NCBI GenBank assembly: GCA_017383485.1
Contig: JAFNXM010000004.1
Span: 1-64,000 of the forward strand
Origin: Bacteroidaceae bacterium
GTDB taxonomy: Bacteria; Bacteroidota; Bacteroidia; Bacteroidales; Bacteroidaceae
Direction of reading: 5' to 3'
DNA: 64,000 nucleotides
Under the pieces are notes generated by a model, which saw only the letters and a program-made list of their open reading frames with translations, was not told the DNA's origin and did no database searches. The translations under genes were made by a program, and so were the position numbers. Position 1 is the first letter of the stretch; every line of letters starts with the position of its first letter. This document shows positions 1 to 7,730 of this stretch, in pieces.

Positions 1-74
1 AAGGTGGGGATCACGGGATTGCCGTCGCAGACATAGGTGTGGATGAAGTGACCCAGACCTGCGGTAGCGGCCAT
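1..74 (-). CDS. 5' end of an unidentified gene, cut by the window edge
   Basis: An ATG at 74 on the minus strand opens a frame that runs off the left edge and reads MAATAGLGHFIHTYVCDGNP for its first 20 residues. The same frame is open upstream back into the end of the neighbouring methylase gene, so the true start is uncertain and the fragment could be the middle of a longer protein. The GHFIHTY...DGNP wording faintly recalls IMP cyclohydrolase-like proteins from memory, but 24 residues are too few to rely on. It lies 92 bp downstream of the methylase stop, in the same direction. Confidence 0.3.
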   Translation of the reverse strand, partial: MAATAGLGHFIHTYVCDGNPVIPT

Positions 75-166
75 TTTGCAGACTTTGTGTGTAGTCCAAT
101 TAAGAAGGGATACTGTTATTTTGCGTACTCTATATATTTCTTTCAAGATGCGATTATTCTTATAAT

Positions 167-1045
167 TTACAACCAAGGTACTCCATAATTTATATCTGAT
201 TCATCAGCTACAAAGAAATTGTCAGGAGGTAAAATTATCTTTGCTTTTGCTAACCTTTCAAGATAGCTGCTACGAATAACATTATTTTCAATTTCTTCCC
301 TTCTTGCTTTACTCATAGACAGAAACTCATCTTCCATTTCTAGGCCAAGATATTTCCTACCAAGCAAGTTTGCTGCAATACCAGTTGTCGCACTTCCATT
401 AAATGGATCAAGAATCCATGCTCCTGGCTGAGTACTGGCTTGAATCAATCTTACCAAAACTCCCAGAGGCTTCTGAGTAGGATGCTTGCCGCATGACTTT
501 TCCCAACGACCAATGGCTGGTAACTGCCATACATCAGTCATTTGTTTGTTACCATTAAGTTGCTTCATCAAATCATAATTGTAGTAATGAGCAATCTTTT
601 GCGACTTCCTAGCCCAAATGATGAACTCAGTCGAATATGTAAAATATCGACATGATATATTTGGCGGTGGATTGGTTTTTGCCCATGTTATCACGTTCAG
701 AATTTTGAATCCCAACTTCAGAAGTTGTTGCTGAACACTGAAAATGTTATGATGTGTTCCTGAAACCCAGATAGTTGCATTATCCTTCATGTGGTCTCTG
801 CAAGCAGATAACCACCTTAAATTAAATGCATCCATATCTTCTGGAGTTGAGGGTTTGTCCCATTTCCCTTTGTCAACACAAACTACTTGACCACTTTGAC
901 ATGATATGCCACCACCAGATAAAAAGTATGGAGGATCAGCAAATACCATGTCAAAGCCAAACTTGAACTTTGACAATATTTCAACGCAGTCACCTTGAAT
1001 CAGGGTGAAATCGTTGTTGGGTGATTTGTAGTATGAAGGAATCAT
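167..1045 (-). CDS. DpnA-like DNA adenine methyltransferase (beta class)
   Basis: A 292-residue SAM-dependent DNA methyltransferase. The catalytic motif DPPY is at residues 37-40 and the SAM-binding motif DPFNGSATTG at 213-222, so motif IV precedes motif I, the beta-class order. HPTQKP (188-193), just before the SAM loop, is typical of M.DpnIIB (DpnA) and related GATC or GANTC methylases. In the DpnII system DpnA is the second methylase and can modify single-stranded DNA; that role is an inference here. Its ATG overlaps the stop of the upstream nuclease by 4 bp, implying translational coupling. It is the last gene of a seven-gene leftward operon. Specificity cannot be read from sequence: it may be a second GATC methylase or the partner of the broken nuclease next to it. 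Confidence 0.9.
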   Translation of the reverse strand: MIPSYYKSPNNDFTLIQGDCVEILSKFKFGFDMVFADPPYFLSGGGISCQSGQVVCVDKGKWDKPSTPEDMDAFNLRWLSACRDHMKDNATIWVSGTHHNIFSVQQQLLKLGFKILNVITWAKTNPPPNISCRYFTYSTEFIIWARKSQKIAHYYNYDLMKQLNGNKQMTDVWQLPAIGRWEKSCGKHPTQKPLGVLVRLIQASTQPGAWILDPFNGSATTGIAANLLGRKYLGLEMEDEFLSMSKARREEIENNVIRSSYLERLAKAKIILPPDNFFVADESDINYGVPWL

Positions 1046-1610
1046 TGTTCGGGAACTGGCAAGCCTAATTTTTGAAGTGGAATATAATCAAAATAAAAAT
1101 GACAATTCACACTAATAATGTAATCCAATACATCCTTGTATTTTGGATTCTTGAACCACTGACTTAATATATAAACGTATTCTACTTCAATATTCAACTG
1201 GGATAACAATTTAATATATTGTTTTCTCTTGAAATCACAAGTCTGTAACTTTTCATCGACGCTACCTCCAACATTTTGATTTTTAACTTCAATGATGAAA
1301 AGAGTGTTATTGACAATTACATAGATGCAGTTATCTGGGAGTAGTTGACTTGAAATTATTTGTTTCCAGTCAACACCATTCGTCTCCAAGAATCTATAAA
1401 ACTCATGCTTTTTAAAAATATAAACTACTACATCTCCATTGTAAAAGACTTCAAAGCCTTGAACCTCATAATTCTTTTGTTGAGAAAGATAGGTTGCAAG
1501 ACAACCTTACCTTCGTATATTAATCCTGTGATGGTATTTTCACCACCTATGCCACCTCTGATTATATTAATTATCGTCGTTTGTTCGTTGGCATACTCCG
1601 TGATAGTAAC
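1042..1610 (-). pseudogene. PD-(D/E)XK restriction-type nuclease, frameshifted
   Basis: Two overlapping frames form one protein of about 188 residues. The upstream frame (1610 to 1503) reads ...RGGIGGENTITGLIYEGKV; the downstream frame (1500 to 1042) continues LATYLSQQKNYEVQGFEVFY and ends LGLPVPEQ. One base is missing at 1500-1502: restoring an A gives Val-Asp-Leu and also recreates a GATC. The downstream part has a plausible nuclease core, Pro-Asp then IIEVK about 16 residues later, followed by GGSVDEKLQTCDFKRKQY. The upstream frame has no ATG, GTG or TTG before its stop at 1611-1613, so initiation is also doubtful. A short product could start at the TTG at 1389 but would lose the N-terminal half. 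The family resembles endonucleases paired with DpnA/HinfI-like methylases. Sequencing error is the main alternative. Confidence 0.7.
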
Positions 1611-1839
1611 CTAAGGCAAAAGCCGCATGTGGACTTTTATGTCGTTGGGATTTAGCTTGACTTTCTTCGAGGTGAATTAAAACATTATCAATGCTCAATG
1701 AACCATTGAGATTGTATCCAGCCTCAAATCCAGCCTCGTAAGCACATGCTGCACACTTATGTCGGCCAACTCCACCTTGGTCTGTTGGCAAGGTTTCCAT
1801 AATTTTTTGAATCTGGGAATGATCTTTTTTGCAAGCCAT
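1567..1839 (-). CDS. Small Cys/His-containing protein of the restriction operon
   Basis: Ninety residues, not assigned to a named family. It contains HKCAACAYEAGFEAGYNLN near residues 27-45 and a later FALGYYHG, two half-similar patterns (aromatic-Gly-small) that suggest an internal repeat of a helical motif. The C-x2-C with a preceding His could bind a metal, but there is no second obvious Cys pair; a single Cys occurs near the C-terminus. The start lies 1 bp after the endonuclease stop, and its 3' end overlaps the broken nuclease frame, so it is translated as part of the operon. A control or accessory role for restriction is only a positional inference. Confidence 0.7.
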   Translation of the reverse strand: MACKKDHSQIQKIMETLPTDQGGVGRHKCAACAYEAGFEAGYNLNGSLSIDNVLIHLEESQAKSQRHKSPHAAFALGYYHGVCQRTNDDN

Positions 1840-1840
1840 A

Positions 1841-2674
1841 TTATTTGACGAGTTTTATAAATTTAATAATATCTGTAAGGTTATAAATACTTGGAATAAT
1901 AGAATAGGCTTCTTGCAACTTATTCTTTGCACTTTTCCATCCAATTCCATCGGTTATCCATACAAACTCAAAACCAGAAACTGAATTGATTTTAGGGGCA
2001 ATATCAGAATAAGAACGAGCGACTTCATTGAGTTTGCTACCCCCGCCACTATAAAAGTTTACCTCTATAAGATAGGTTTTAGCTGCTGTCTTTATGACGA
2101 AGTCAAAACGTTTTTCATCATCACCTAATACCCTTGTTATAGTCGGCCATTCACTAGAGTAAACCTCTTGAAGATAATGAATTCCATTCTTTTCAAAAAT
2201 ACGAGCTACCATGTCTTCCATCACATGGCCACTTCTATTCTTACGAGCGTTAGTGTCTAGTCCAGTTTCTATGCCGAAAACATAATCTACTAAATCGTTA
2301 ATTTTCTTTGATTGGAAGATTTCTGCCAGTCCTGTATTTTCGAGAAACTCCATTACTCCATCCACCGAATTGAATAATGTATCAAGAACAACACATCGTC
2401 CGAGGCTGTCAAGTACCTTCTTTTTACCTTCACTTCTAACAGCGATAAGTATGTCCATAACACCGAAGGCAGATTTATCACGTTTCCAAATTGTTTCTAC
2501 AGACTTGCGTAAATCGGAAGAGCCTATCAAACTATTAAGCATACAAAGACTTAACTTTATATCTTTTACATTCTGTGAAATCTTATCAAAATCACAGAAA
2601 AAGTCTAATGTTTGATTTGTCTCTTGGAGTTGTGAAATGAACAAATCAAATTGTTCTTTGGTATGTGCGCTCAT
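1841..2674 (-). CDS. DpnII-type restriction endonuclease (GATC)
   Basis: 277 residues, the usual size of DpnII/MboI endonucleases, which cut unmethylated GATC. The family signature is present in the C-terminal third: KRFDFVI at 188-194 with Asp191, then YLIEVNFYSGGGSKLNE from 201, giving the D...E-V-N form of the PD-(D/E)XK site (Asp191, Glu204). RSGHVMEDMVARIFEKNGI (147-165) is the helix that usually precedes it. The N-terminal 130 residues are helical. It begins 10 bp after the Dam-type methylase stop and is 1 bp from the next gene, so methylase is translated before nuclease. No frame damage is seen, so GATC restriction is probably functional. Confidence 0.92.
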   Translation of the reverse strand: MSAHTKEQFDLFISQLQETNQTLDFFCDFDKISQNVKDIKLSLCMLNSLIGSSDLRKSVETIWKRDKSAFGVMDILIAVRSEGKKKVLDSLGRCVVLDTLFNSVDGVMEFLENTGLAEIFQSKKINDLVDYVFGIETGLDTNARKNRSGHVMEDMVARIFEKNGIHYLQEVYSSEWPTITRVLGDDEKRFDFVIKTAAKTYLIEVNFYSGGGSKLNEVARSYSDIAPKINSVSGFEFVWITDGIGWKSAKNKLQEAYSIIPSIYNLTDIIKFIKLVK

Positions 2675-2684
2675 AAACTTATCT

Positions 2685-3590
2685 TTAGAATAAATATCTA
2701 TTATGGTAATTGTTCACTACAATTTCTGTCAACTTTCCTCTTTTCGAAGCAATAGCATTTACATTCCTTGAAGCCCATACTCTTTCTATACTATAATCAA
2801 TGAATAAATCATCAAAGAAACGATCCGTACCATCTTTGCCCAAACAATCGGAATTGCTAAGCATAAAATTAATTCCGTTCTCATTTAAACGATCACAAAA
2901 TAACTTCAAGCGAATTTGGGCATTATCATTGAAATCCTCTTTGGTGTAATCATTAAAACTAGAAGTATTACTAAGAGGTCGGTAAGGCGGATCAAAATAG
3001 AAGAAAGTGTTTCCCTCTATTTTTGCAAAAGTTTGCTCAAAATCCCCTGTCATAATATCAACCTTTTGTAATAGTCTGCTGTCCGCATTAATTGTTACAG
3101 GGTCACAAATAGTAGGTGTAGTGTATTTTCCAAATGGCACATTAAATTTACCAGCTTTATTAACTCTATAAAGCCCGTTAAAACAAGTTCTATTGAGAAA
3201 GAAGAACAATGTCGTATTATCTATTTTATCTAACGATTTAGAATTGAATAGTTCACGTTGTTGGAGGAAAAACGCCTTACGCTCTTCTTCTGTTTGAAGA
3301 GCATAATATGCAGATTGAATAGCATTAAGAGATTTTATCAATTCTGTCGGATTGTCCCTCACTACCTGATAACATAGGGTTAAATCAGGATTGATGTCAT
3401 TTATAACGGCTGACTTAATATTTGGATATGTCTGCAACATATAGAAGAGCATAGCTCCTCCACCTACAAAAGGTTCTATGTAAGTGACATTGTCCCTTTC
3501 TGCAAAGTCAGCTGGAAGCAATGCTTCGAGTTGTTCAATGAGTTGGCCTTTTCCACCAACCCACTTGACGAAAGGTTTTGCTTTTGCCAT
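2685..3590 (-). CDS. dam: Dam-type (DpnM-like) GATC adenine-N6 methyltransferase
   Basis: 301 residues, alpha-class N6-adenine methyltransferase of the Dam/DpnM group. KPFVKWVGGKGQLIEQ at residues 5-20 is the N-terminal SAM-contact segment, EPFVGGGAMLFY at 39-50 is motif I, and FYFDPPYRPLSNT with DPPY at 200-203 is the catalytic motif. FFLNRTCFNGLYRVNKAGKF (130-149) is the DNA-recognition segment shared with Dam and EcoRV methylases, supporting GATC. It protects against the DpnII-type enzyme encoded 10 bp downstream. A 65-bp gap separates it from the 74-residue gene upstream, room for a separate promoter or site. Confidence 0.93.
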   Translation of the reverse strand: MAKAKPFVKWVGGKGQLIEQLEALLPADFAERDNVTYIEPFVGGGAMLFYMLQTYPNIKSAVINDINPDLTLCYQVVRDNPTELIKSLNAIQSAYYALQTEEERKAFFLQQRELFNSKSLDKIDNTTLFFFLNRTCFNGLYRVNKAGKFNVPFGKYTTPTICDPVTINADSRLLQKVDIMTGDFEQTFAKIEGNTFFYFDPPYRPLSNTSSFNDYTKEDFNDNAQIRLKLFCDRLNENGINFMLSNSDCLGKDGTDRFFDDLFIDYSIERVWASRNVNAIASKRGKLTEIVVNNYHNRYLF

Positions 3591-3655
3591 TAAATTTGGT
3601 GTTTATTAATGATGTTAATTAAGTTAATAACATTCTCTTTATTAATAAGCTTTAG

Positions 3656-3880
3656 CTATAGAACCTTTGTTTGTATTTGATTGAAGACAAATCTTGAAAC
3701 GTTATTATTCGATTGATTTCCAATAGATTCTATATTGTAACCGCGAGGCCGCAACATACCACGATCAACTAAACTGTAAAAATTTCTAAGAGACTGTTCA
3801 AATTCTTTTATTTTTTTGTCTTTAGAAAATTTATTTCTATTAGCTTTTATTGTATCTTTAATCTCTTTATATTTTGCCAT
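3656..3880 (-). CDS. 74-residue lysine-rich protein coupled to the SDH protease
   Basis: Not recognised. Charged and Lys-rich in the first half (AKYKEIKDTIKANRNKFSKD...), predicted helical, then a Gly/Asn-rich stretch and a hydrophobic end. No signal peptide or Cys. The ATG is 2 bp after the stop of the protease gene, so the two are almost certainly co-translated; a partner, inhibitor or substrate of the protease is a reasonable guess from position only. It could also be an N-terminal remnant of a longer gene, since nothing marks it as complete. Confidence 0.6.
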   Translation of the reverse strand: MAKYKEIKDTIKANRNKFSKDKKIKEFEQSLRNFYSLVDRGMLRPRGYNIESIGNQSNNNVSRFVFNQIQTKVL

Positions 3881-3882
3881 AG

Positions 3883-4740
3883 TTACAAATATTTTCTTGT
3901 ATGAATAAATATTTGAAAATTATATCGAGATATAAAATCCCTAATGAGTTTATAATAATTACGGATTTGGTCTCTTTCACCTTTTTCACTATAATCGGTT
4001 ATTTTCAGTTTAAGAGCTTGTAGTTCCTCTATATTAATAGGTCTACCATGAGATTTCCATTTATTATTATCTCCTAAATTAGCAGCTATCTCTTCTGCTC
4101 TTTTTTCCTTTTCTTTTGTACTAACTGCATTTCCAGTAGAATTATGTATATTCCAATTTTTAAACTTGTATTTAACAAGCCACTTAGTTAAGAGAGAAAT
4201 TGTTAATTCTTTTGCTTGTTCATATCCTTTTAATTCAGCAAGATCAAAATCTTTTAAAATAACAAATTCTGCATTTGTCAATTGGTTATTTTGGGCTTTT
4301 TTTATCAACTCATTAATTTTATCTAAATATCCAAGCGCTGGGACAAAATTACCTTCTTTATTTTTCACTTGGGGGTCAATAGGGCCTAATACAGAAAAAT
4401 AATCCATCCAGATATCGTCACCACTCATGCAAAATATAGTACCTGCACTATATGCGTAATCTGGTACTATAAAAATAACTTTAGAATAATGGTGTCGAAT
4501 AATATTGACATAACGTTCAACTGCTGCTGCACTACCACCTGTTGTTGTCAATATTACGGCTAGTTGTTCTTTTTTATTAGGGTCTTTCGCTAAATCTTCA
4601 ACAATATTTAGTACTGCATTTTCTTGTCCATCAACAATAGGACCATAATATGAAAGTACATCACTATTTAATGCTTGTTCCAATTCGTTTAAACTATCAT
4701 TAAGAAGATTTCTTAATGCTTTATCTATTGATGGATCCAT
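3883..4740 (-). CDS. SDH-family (ClpP/SppA-like) serine protease
   Basis: 285 residues with the features of the serine dehydrogenase proteinase family (PF01972, ClpP/crotonase fold). VILTTTGGSAAAVERYVNII (62-81) is the strand-loop that forms the oxyanion region; PDYAYSAGTIFCMSGDDIWM (93-112) carries the likely nucleophile Ser98 in SAGT, and YFSVLGPIDPQ (114-124) is the conserved following loop. No signal peptide or membrane anchor is seen, so it should act in the cytoplasm. The C-terminal 120 residues are Lys/Glu-rich and helical. It is the first gene of the restriction operon. Members of this family recur in mobile and defence regions; the target is unknown. Confidence 0.85.
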   Translation of the reverse strand: MDPSIDKALRNLLNDSLNELEQALNSDVLSYYGPIVDGQENAVLNIVEDLAKDPNKKEQLAVILTTTGGSAAAVERYVNIIRHHYSKVIFIVPDYAYSAGTIFCMSGDDIWMDYFSVLGPIDPQVKNKEGNFVPALGYLDKINELIKKAQNNQLTNAEFVILKDFDLAELKGYEQAKELTISLLTKWLVKYKFKNWNIHNSTGNAVSTKEKEKRAEEIAANLGDNNKWKSHGRPINIEELQALKLKITDYSEKGERDQIRNYYKLIRDFISRYNFQIFIHTRKYL

Positions 4741-5064
4741 AATTCTTTAATTTATATATATGTTTAACAAATTTAAATATTTAGCATTCGAACGATTAAA
4801 ATATTTCTAATTCTTAATATTAAAGTCTACAGACAATAATCGCAATGATTAATATAGCAAAAGTACATAAAGTTTCTGTATTACTGGCGTTTTTTGCAAA
4901 GTTTTTGTAGAATGAGAGGGAAAGTAACAAAATTTGCTAATAAGCATAATCGTTATCTATAAAAAATGATACATATAGTATTATTTTAAGTTGATTGGTT
5001 CATTTTCATTTCTTCTAATGGTTAGTTTGTATAAGTAATAAGGATAGCTATATAAAAACAACTT
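4741..5064. other. AT-rich intergenic stretch, operon promoter region
   Basis: No open frame of substance. It separates the HTH gene from the protease-restriction operon and is very AT-rich. The only signal I can support is a minus-strand TACTTTTG box at 4858-4865. Confidence 0.5.
4858..4865 (-). promoter_or_regulatory. Putative -7 box for the restriction operon
   Basis: Reads TACTTTTG on the minus strand, matching the Bacteroidetes TAnnTTTG box. Transcription would start near 4851, about 110 bp before the protease ATG. No clear -33 TTG at the normal spacing. Confidence 0.35.
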
Positions 5065-5337
5065 TTATGCAAACTTCGTCAACATTTCACGGTCGAGAAT
5101 AGCATCGTCTATCTCCATCCTACTGAAATATAATCGGCTGGCACTTCTATGGAAGGGAAGTTGTCCCCGTTGACATCGTTTGCGGACTGCGTCCATAGAT
5201 ATGCCAAGATAGTCGGCGACCTGTTTTATATTCATCACGTAGTCAGCCTTCCGTTGCAAAAGGATGGCAGCATCATCCACTATGCGAGAGAAATTCTCTC
5301 CATTCGCTTCTTTTTGTTTCTTCGTTAATGTCTTCAT
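5065..5337 (-). CDS. Excisionase-like helix-turn-helix protein
   Basis: Ninety residues. Residues about 33-80 (DYVMNIKQVADYLGISMDAV and on to RLYFSRMEID) form the winged HTH_17 fold used by excisionases and small regulators of mobile elements: an ADYLGIS helix, a recognition helix with RKRCQRGQLPFHR, and a final wing. The N-terminal 30 residues are charged. In Bacteroidales such proteins usually sit beside a tyrosine recombinase; none is present here, so it may be a remnant of the element that brought the island, or a regulator of the operon 325 bp downstream in the same direction. Confidence 0.75.
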   Translation of the reverse strand: MKTLTKKQKEANGENFSRIVDDAAILLQRKADYVMNIKQVADYLGISMDAVRKRCQRGQLPFHRSASRLYFSRMEIDDAILDREMLTKFA

Positions 5338-5744
5338 ACGTTTAATTTTGAAATATTGTGTTGCGAAGTTACAGACGAAGAAACAAATGGACGAAAGTAC
5401 AAAAGAAAATCAGTCAGAATTTAGGTTTTATTGTGTTTAGGCGAAAAATCATACTCTTATTTCATACTCGTAAAGAGAGAAAACGGTGATAAAAGGCGGG
5501 ATTCTCAGATATTATATGTAAATTTTCCAAGTGGTTAGGAACAACATCAAAACCACATGCGAGTTAATTAATGTGTTACACTTTTTGTGTTACATCCTAA
5601 TAATGAACCCTTTTATGACAGGGCATAGAGCCTTGGAAAAGAAAGAGATAACGCAAGGAAATAACCGAATGGTACAAAATCCAAGCGGATCACGAAAAAG
5701 AAGGAAGATCCGAGTGATTTTCTTTCTTTTTTTATATTGGAGGC
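5338..5744. other. Intergenic stretch at the island boundary
   Basis: No supported gene. Base composition moves from AT-rich (island side) toward the more GC-rich recQ. A TAACTTCG-like box on the minus strand near 5363 could serve the HTH gene. No direct repeat or tRNA end marking an integration site was seen. Confidence 0.4.
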
Positions 5745-7730
5745 CTATTCATTTCTTTTGTATCTCCCGTCTACAAGACAAATTGTTTCAGCGTCGCGCA
5801 TCTCTTGCAGGGTTTGTATGATATCTTCCCTATCATACGAGGGAAACATCAAGTCTTTTGCCGCATGACTCATACCATCGGATAGTATTTCTTTGATCTT
5901 TTCCTGAATAGGCAAACGCTTGTTTTGTTCAGACCTTTGCTCACGACAAATATCACACTTACCGCAATCTTTTCCCGTATTGTCGCCAAAATATTCCAGT
6001 AGGAAGCGGCTACGACAATACTCGTCGTTGTTCAAATAGTCTATGACTTCCGAAATTCTGTCAATGAATTGTTGACGGCGGTCTTCGTAAATTGCTGTAC
6101 TCAATGCTATGCTGTTTTCATCAACACGGCGTGTCAGGAACGTAATCTTAGGCACTTTCTTAGCAGGAACGTAGTGTATGATGCGCTGAGCGGTCAGTTG
6201 TTTCAAGGTCTCATAGACTTCGTGCGATGTCATTCCGCAATCTCGCGCGATGTCCTCTTCTTCGATAAATACATACGAAGAAAATATACCACAATAGTTG
6301 CGCAGCACAGCAGAAATAACGGCATCAGCCTTTTTGCCCAGGTGGCTCAGATTATACAAGTCATCTCTTTTTACCAGGAATAGGAGACGTGAAGTCGTGT
6401 CTTCCTCTTCTTTATAATCTATGTAGCCTGCTTTGGTCAACAATTCGAGGGCGCTCACTACATGAGTGGGGAAATGTTTAAAGTTGAGACAGAATTTCTC
6501 CAGTTTGAATTCATAGCTCACTTGATAGCCATCTCCGACAGCCAACTGAAAATAGTAGCAAATTTCATTGTATACTCGTTGGACGTACTCCTTGGGTGGA
6601 AAATTGTCTGCAACGCGTCGTCTCAACAAGGTCTGATCATTTTTATTATGTATTAGTACGGCGTAGGCATTCAACCCATCTCGTCCTGCGCGTCCGGCTT
6701 CCTGGAAATACGCTTCAAGGGAATCGGGCACGTCCAAGTGAAGTACTATTCGCACATCGGGTTTGTCTATCCCCATCCCAAAGGCATTTGTTGCCACCAT
6801 TACGCGGATATCTCCGTCCTGCCAAGCTCGGCTGCGCACATCCTTGTCTGCATTGGTCAATCCGGCGTGATAATGTACGGCGGTGATACCTTCTTTGTTC
6901 AAGATGTCGCTTAATTCCTGCGTGCTCTTACGATTTCTCGTATAAACTATGGCAGAACCTTCGACAGATTTCAGGATGTGGATGATTTCACGAACCTTGT
7001 CGTCCGCTTGTCTGAGGATGTAGTTAAGATTCGGCCTTGCGAAACTCATACGATAGACATGAAATCCCTCGATCACGTCCTCTTTTTCTTCAGCCGTATC
7101 TTTGTTGAAATTATTAGTAGGAAGAATCTCCAGCAGTCTGCCCTCGCGACCAATATGTGAGAGTTGCCAGCAAATATCCTTGACCACTTTGGGCGTCGCC
7201 GTTGCTGTGAGCGCTAAAACAGGCACCTCGGGCAAAAGGGTTCTGATGTGCGAGATATTCAGATAGGAAGGGCGGAAATCATATCCCCATTGCGAGATAC
7301 AGTGTGCTTCATCGATGGTAATAAAGGAGACCTTCATGCGACGAAGCTTTGTCTGGAATAAATCCGTCTCCAGACGCTCGGGCGAAAGATATAGCAAATC
7401 GTAAGCACCCAAGACTGCGTTGTCCAGGTGTCTTATTACTTCCTCATGACTCTGTCCCGAATAAATTGCAGCAGCACGGATATTTCTCTTGCGCAAGTTG
7501 TCTACTTGATCTTTCATTAGCGCAATGAGCGGCGTGACTACAATGCAAACGCCCTCCAGTACCAATGCTGGCACCTGGAAGGCGATACTTTTCCCTCCAC
7601 CCGTAGGCATTAGGCCCAGGGTGTCGCGTTTTTGCAAAATGCTATGTATAATTTCTGCTTGGATCCCACGAAAATCTGAATAACCCCAGACTTCGCGCAG
7701 GACTTCAAGCGGTGTTTTTTTTATTCGCAT
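5745..7730 (-). CDS. recQ: RecQ-family ATP-dependent DNA helicase
   Basis: 661 residues. Superfamily 2 helicase motifs are in order: Walker A PTGGGKS (42-48), IDEAHCISQWGYDFRPSY (139-156) with DEAH at 140-143, the TATATP motif III, and in the second core domain TNAFGMGIDKPDVR and FQEAGRAGRDG. The RecQ zinc-binding region follows, with CRSRFLLEYFG...CGKCDIC supplying four Cys. A winged-helix part is likely after the second core; there is no HRDC domain, common in shorter RecQ. It unwinds 3'-tailed DNA in repair. Its start overlaps the recJ stop by 10 bp, so the two repair genes are coupled. Confidence 0.93.
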   Translation of the reverse strand: MRIKKTPLEVLREVWGYSDFRGIQAEIIHSILQKRDTLGLMPTGGGKSIAFQVPALVLEGVCIVVTPLIALMKDQVDNLRKRNIRAAAIYSGQSHEEVIRHLDNAVLGAYDLLYLSPERLETDLFQTKLRRMKVSFITIDEAHCISQWGYDFRPSYLNISHIRTLLPEVPVLALTATATPKVVKDICWQLSHIGREGRLLEILPTNNFNKDTAEEKEDVIEGFHVYRMSFARPNLNYILRQADDKVREIIHILKSVEGSAIVYTRNRKSTQELSDILNKEGITAVHYHAGLTNADKDVRSRAWQDGDIRVMVATNAFGMGIDKPDVRIVLHLDVPDSLEAYFQEAGRAGRDGLNAYAVLIHNKNDQTLLRRRVADNFPPKEYVQRVYNEICYYFQLAVGDGYQVSYEFKLEKFCLNFKHFPTHVVSALELLTKAGYIDYKEEEDTTSRLLFLVKRDDLYNLSHLGKKADAVISAVLRNYCGIFSSYVFIEEEDIARDCGMTSHEVYETLKQLTAQRIIHYVPAKKVPKITFLTRRVDENSIALSTAIYEDRRQQFIDRISEVIDYLNNDEYCRSRFLLEYFGDNTGKDCGKCDICREQRSEQNKRLPIQEKIKEILSDGMSHAAKDLMFPSYDREDIIQTLQEMRDAETICLVDGRYKRNE

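Noticed and set aside
1360..1614. 84-codon plus-strand hydrophobic frame
   Set aside because: Antisense to the broken nuclease; the minus-strand reading has nuclease motifs.
5531..5821. 96-codon plus-strand frame near the island edge
   Set aside because: Runs into the recQ 3' end on the opposite strand; no signal, no motif.
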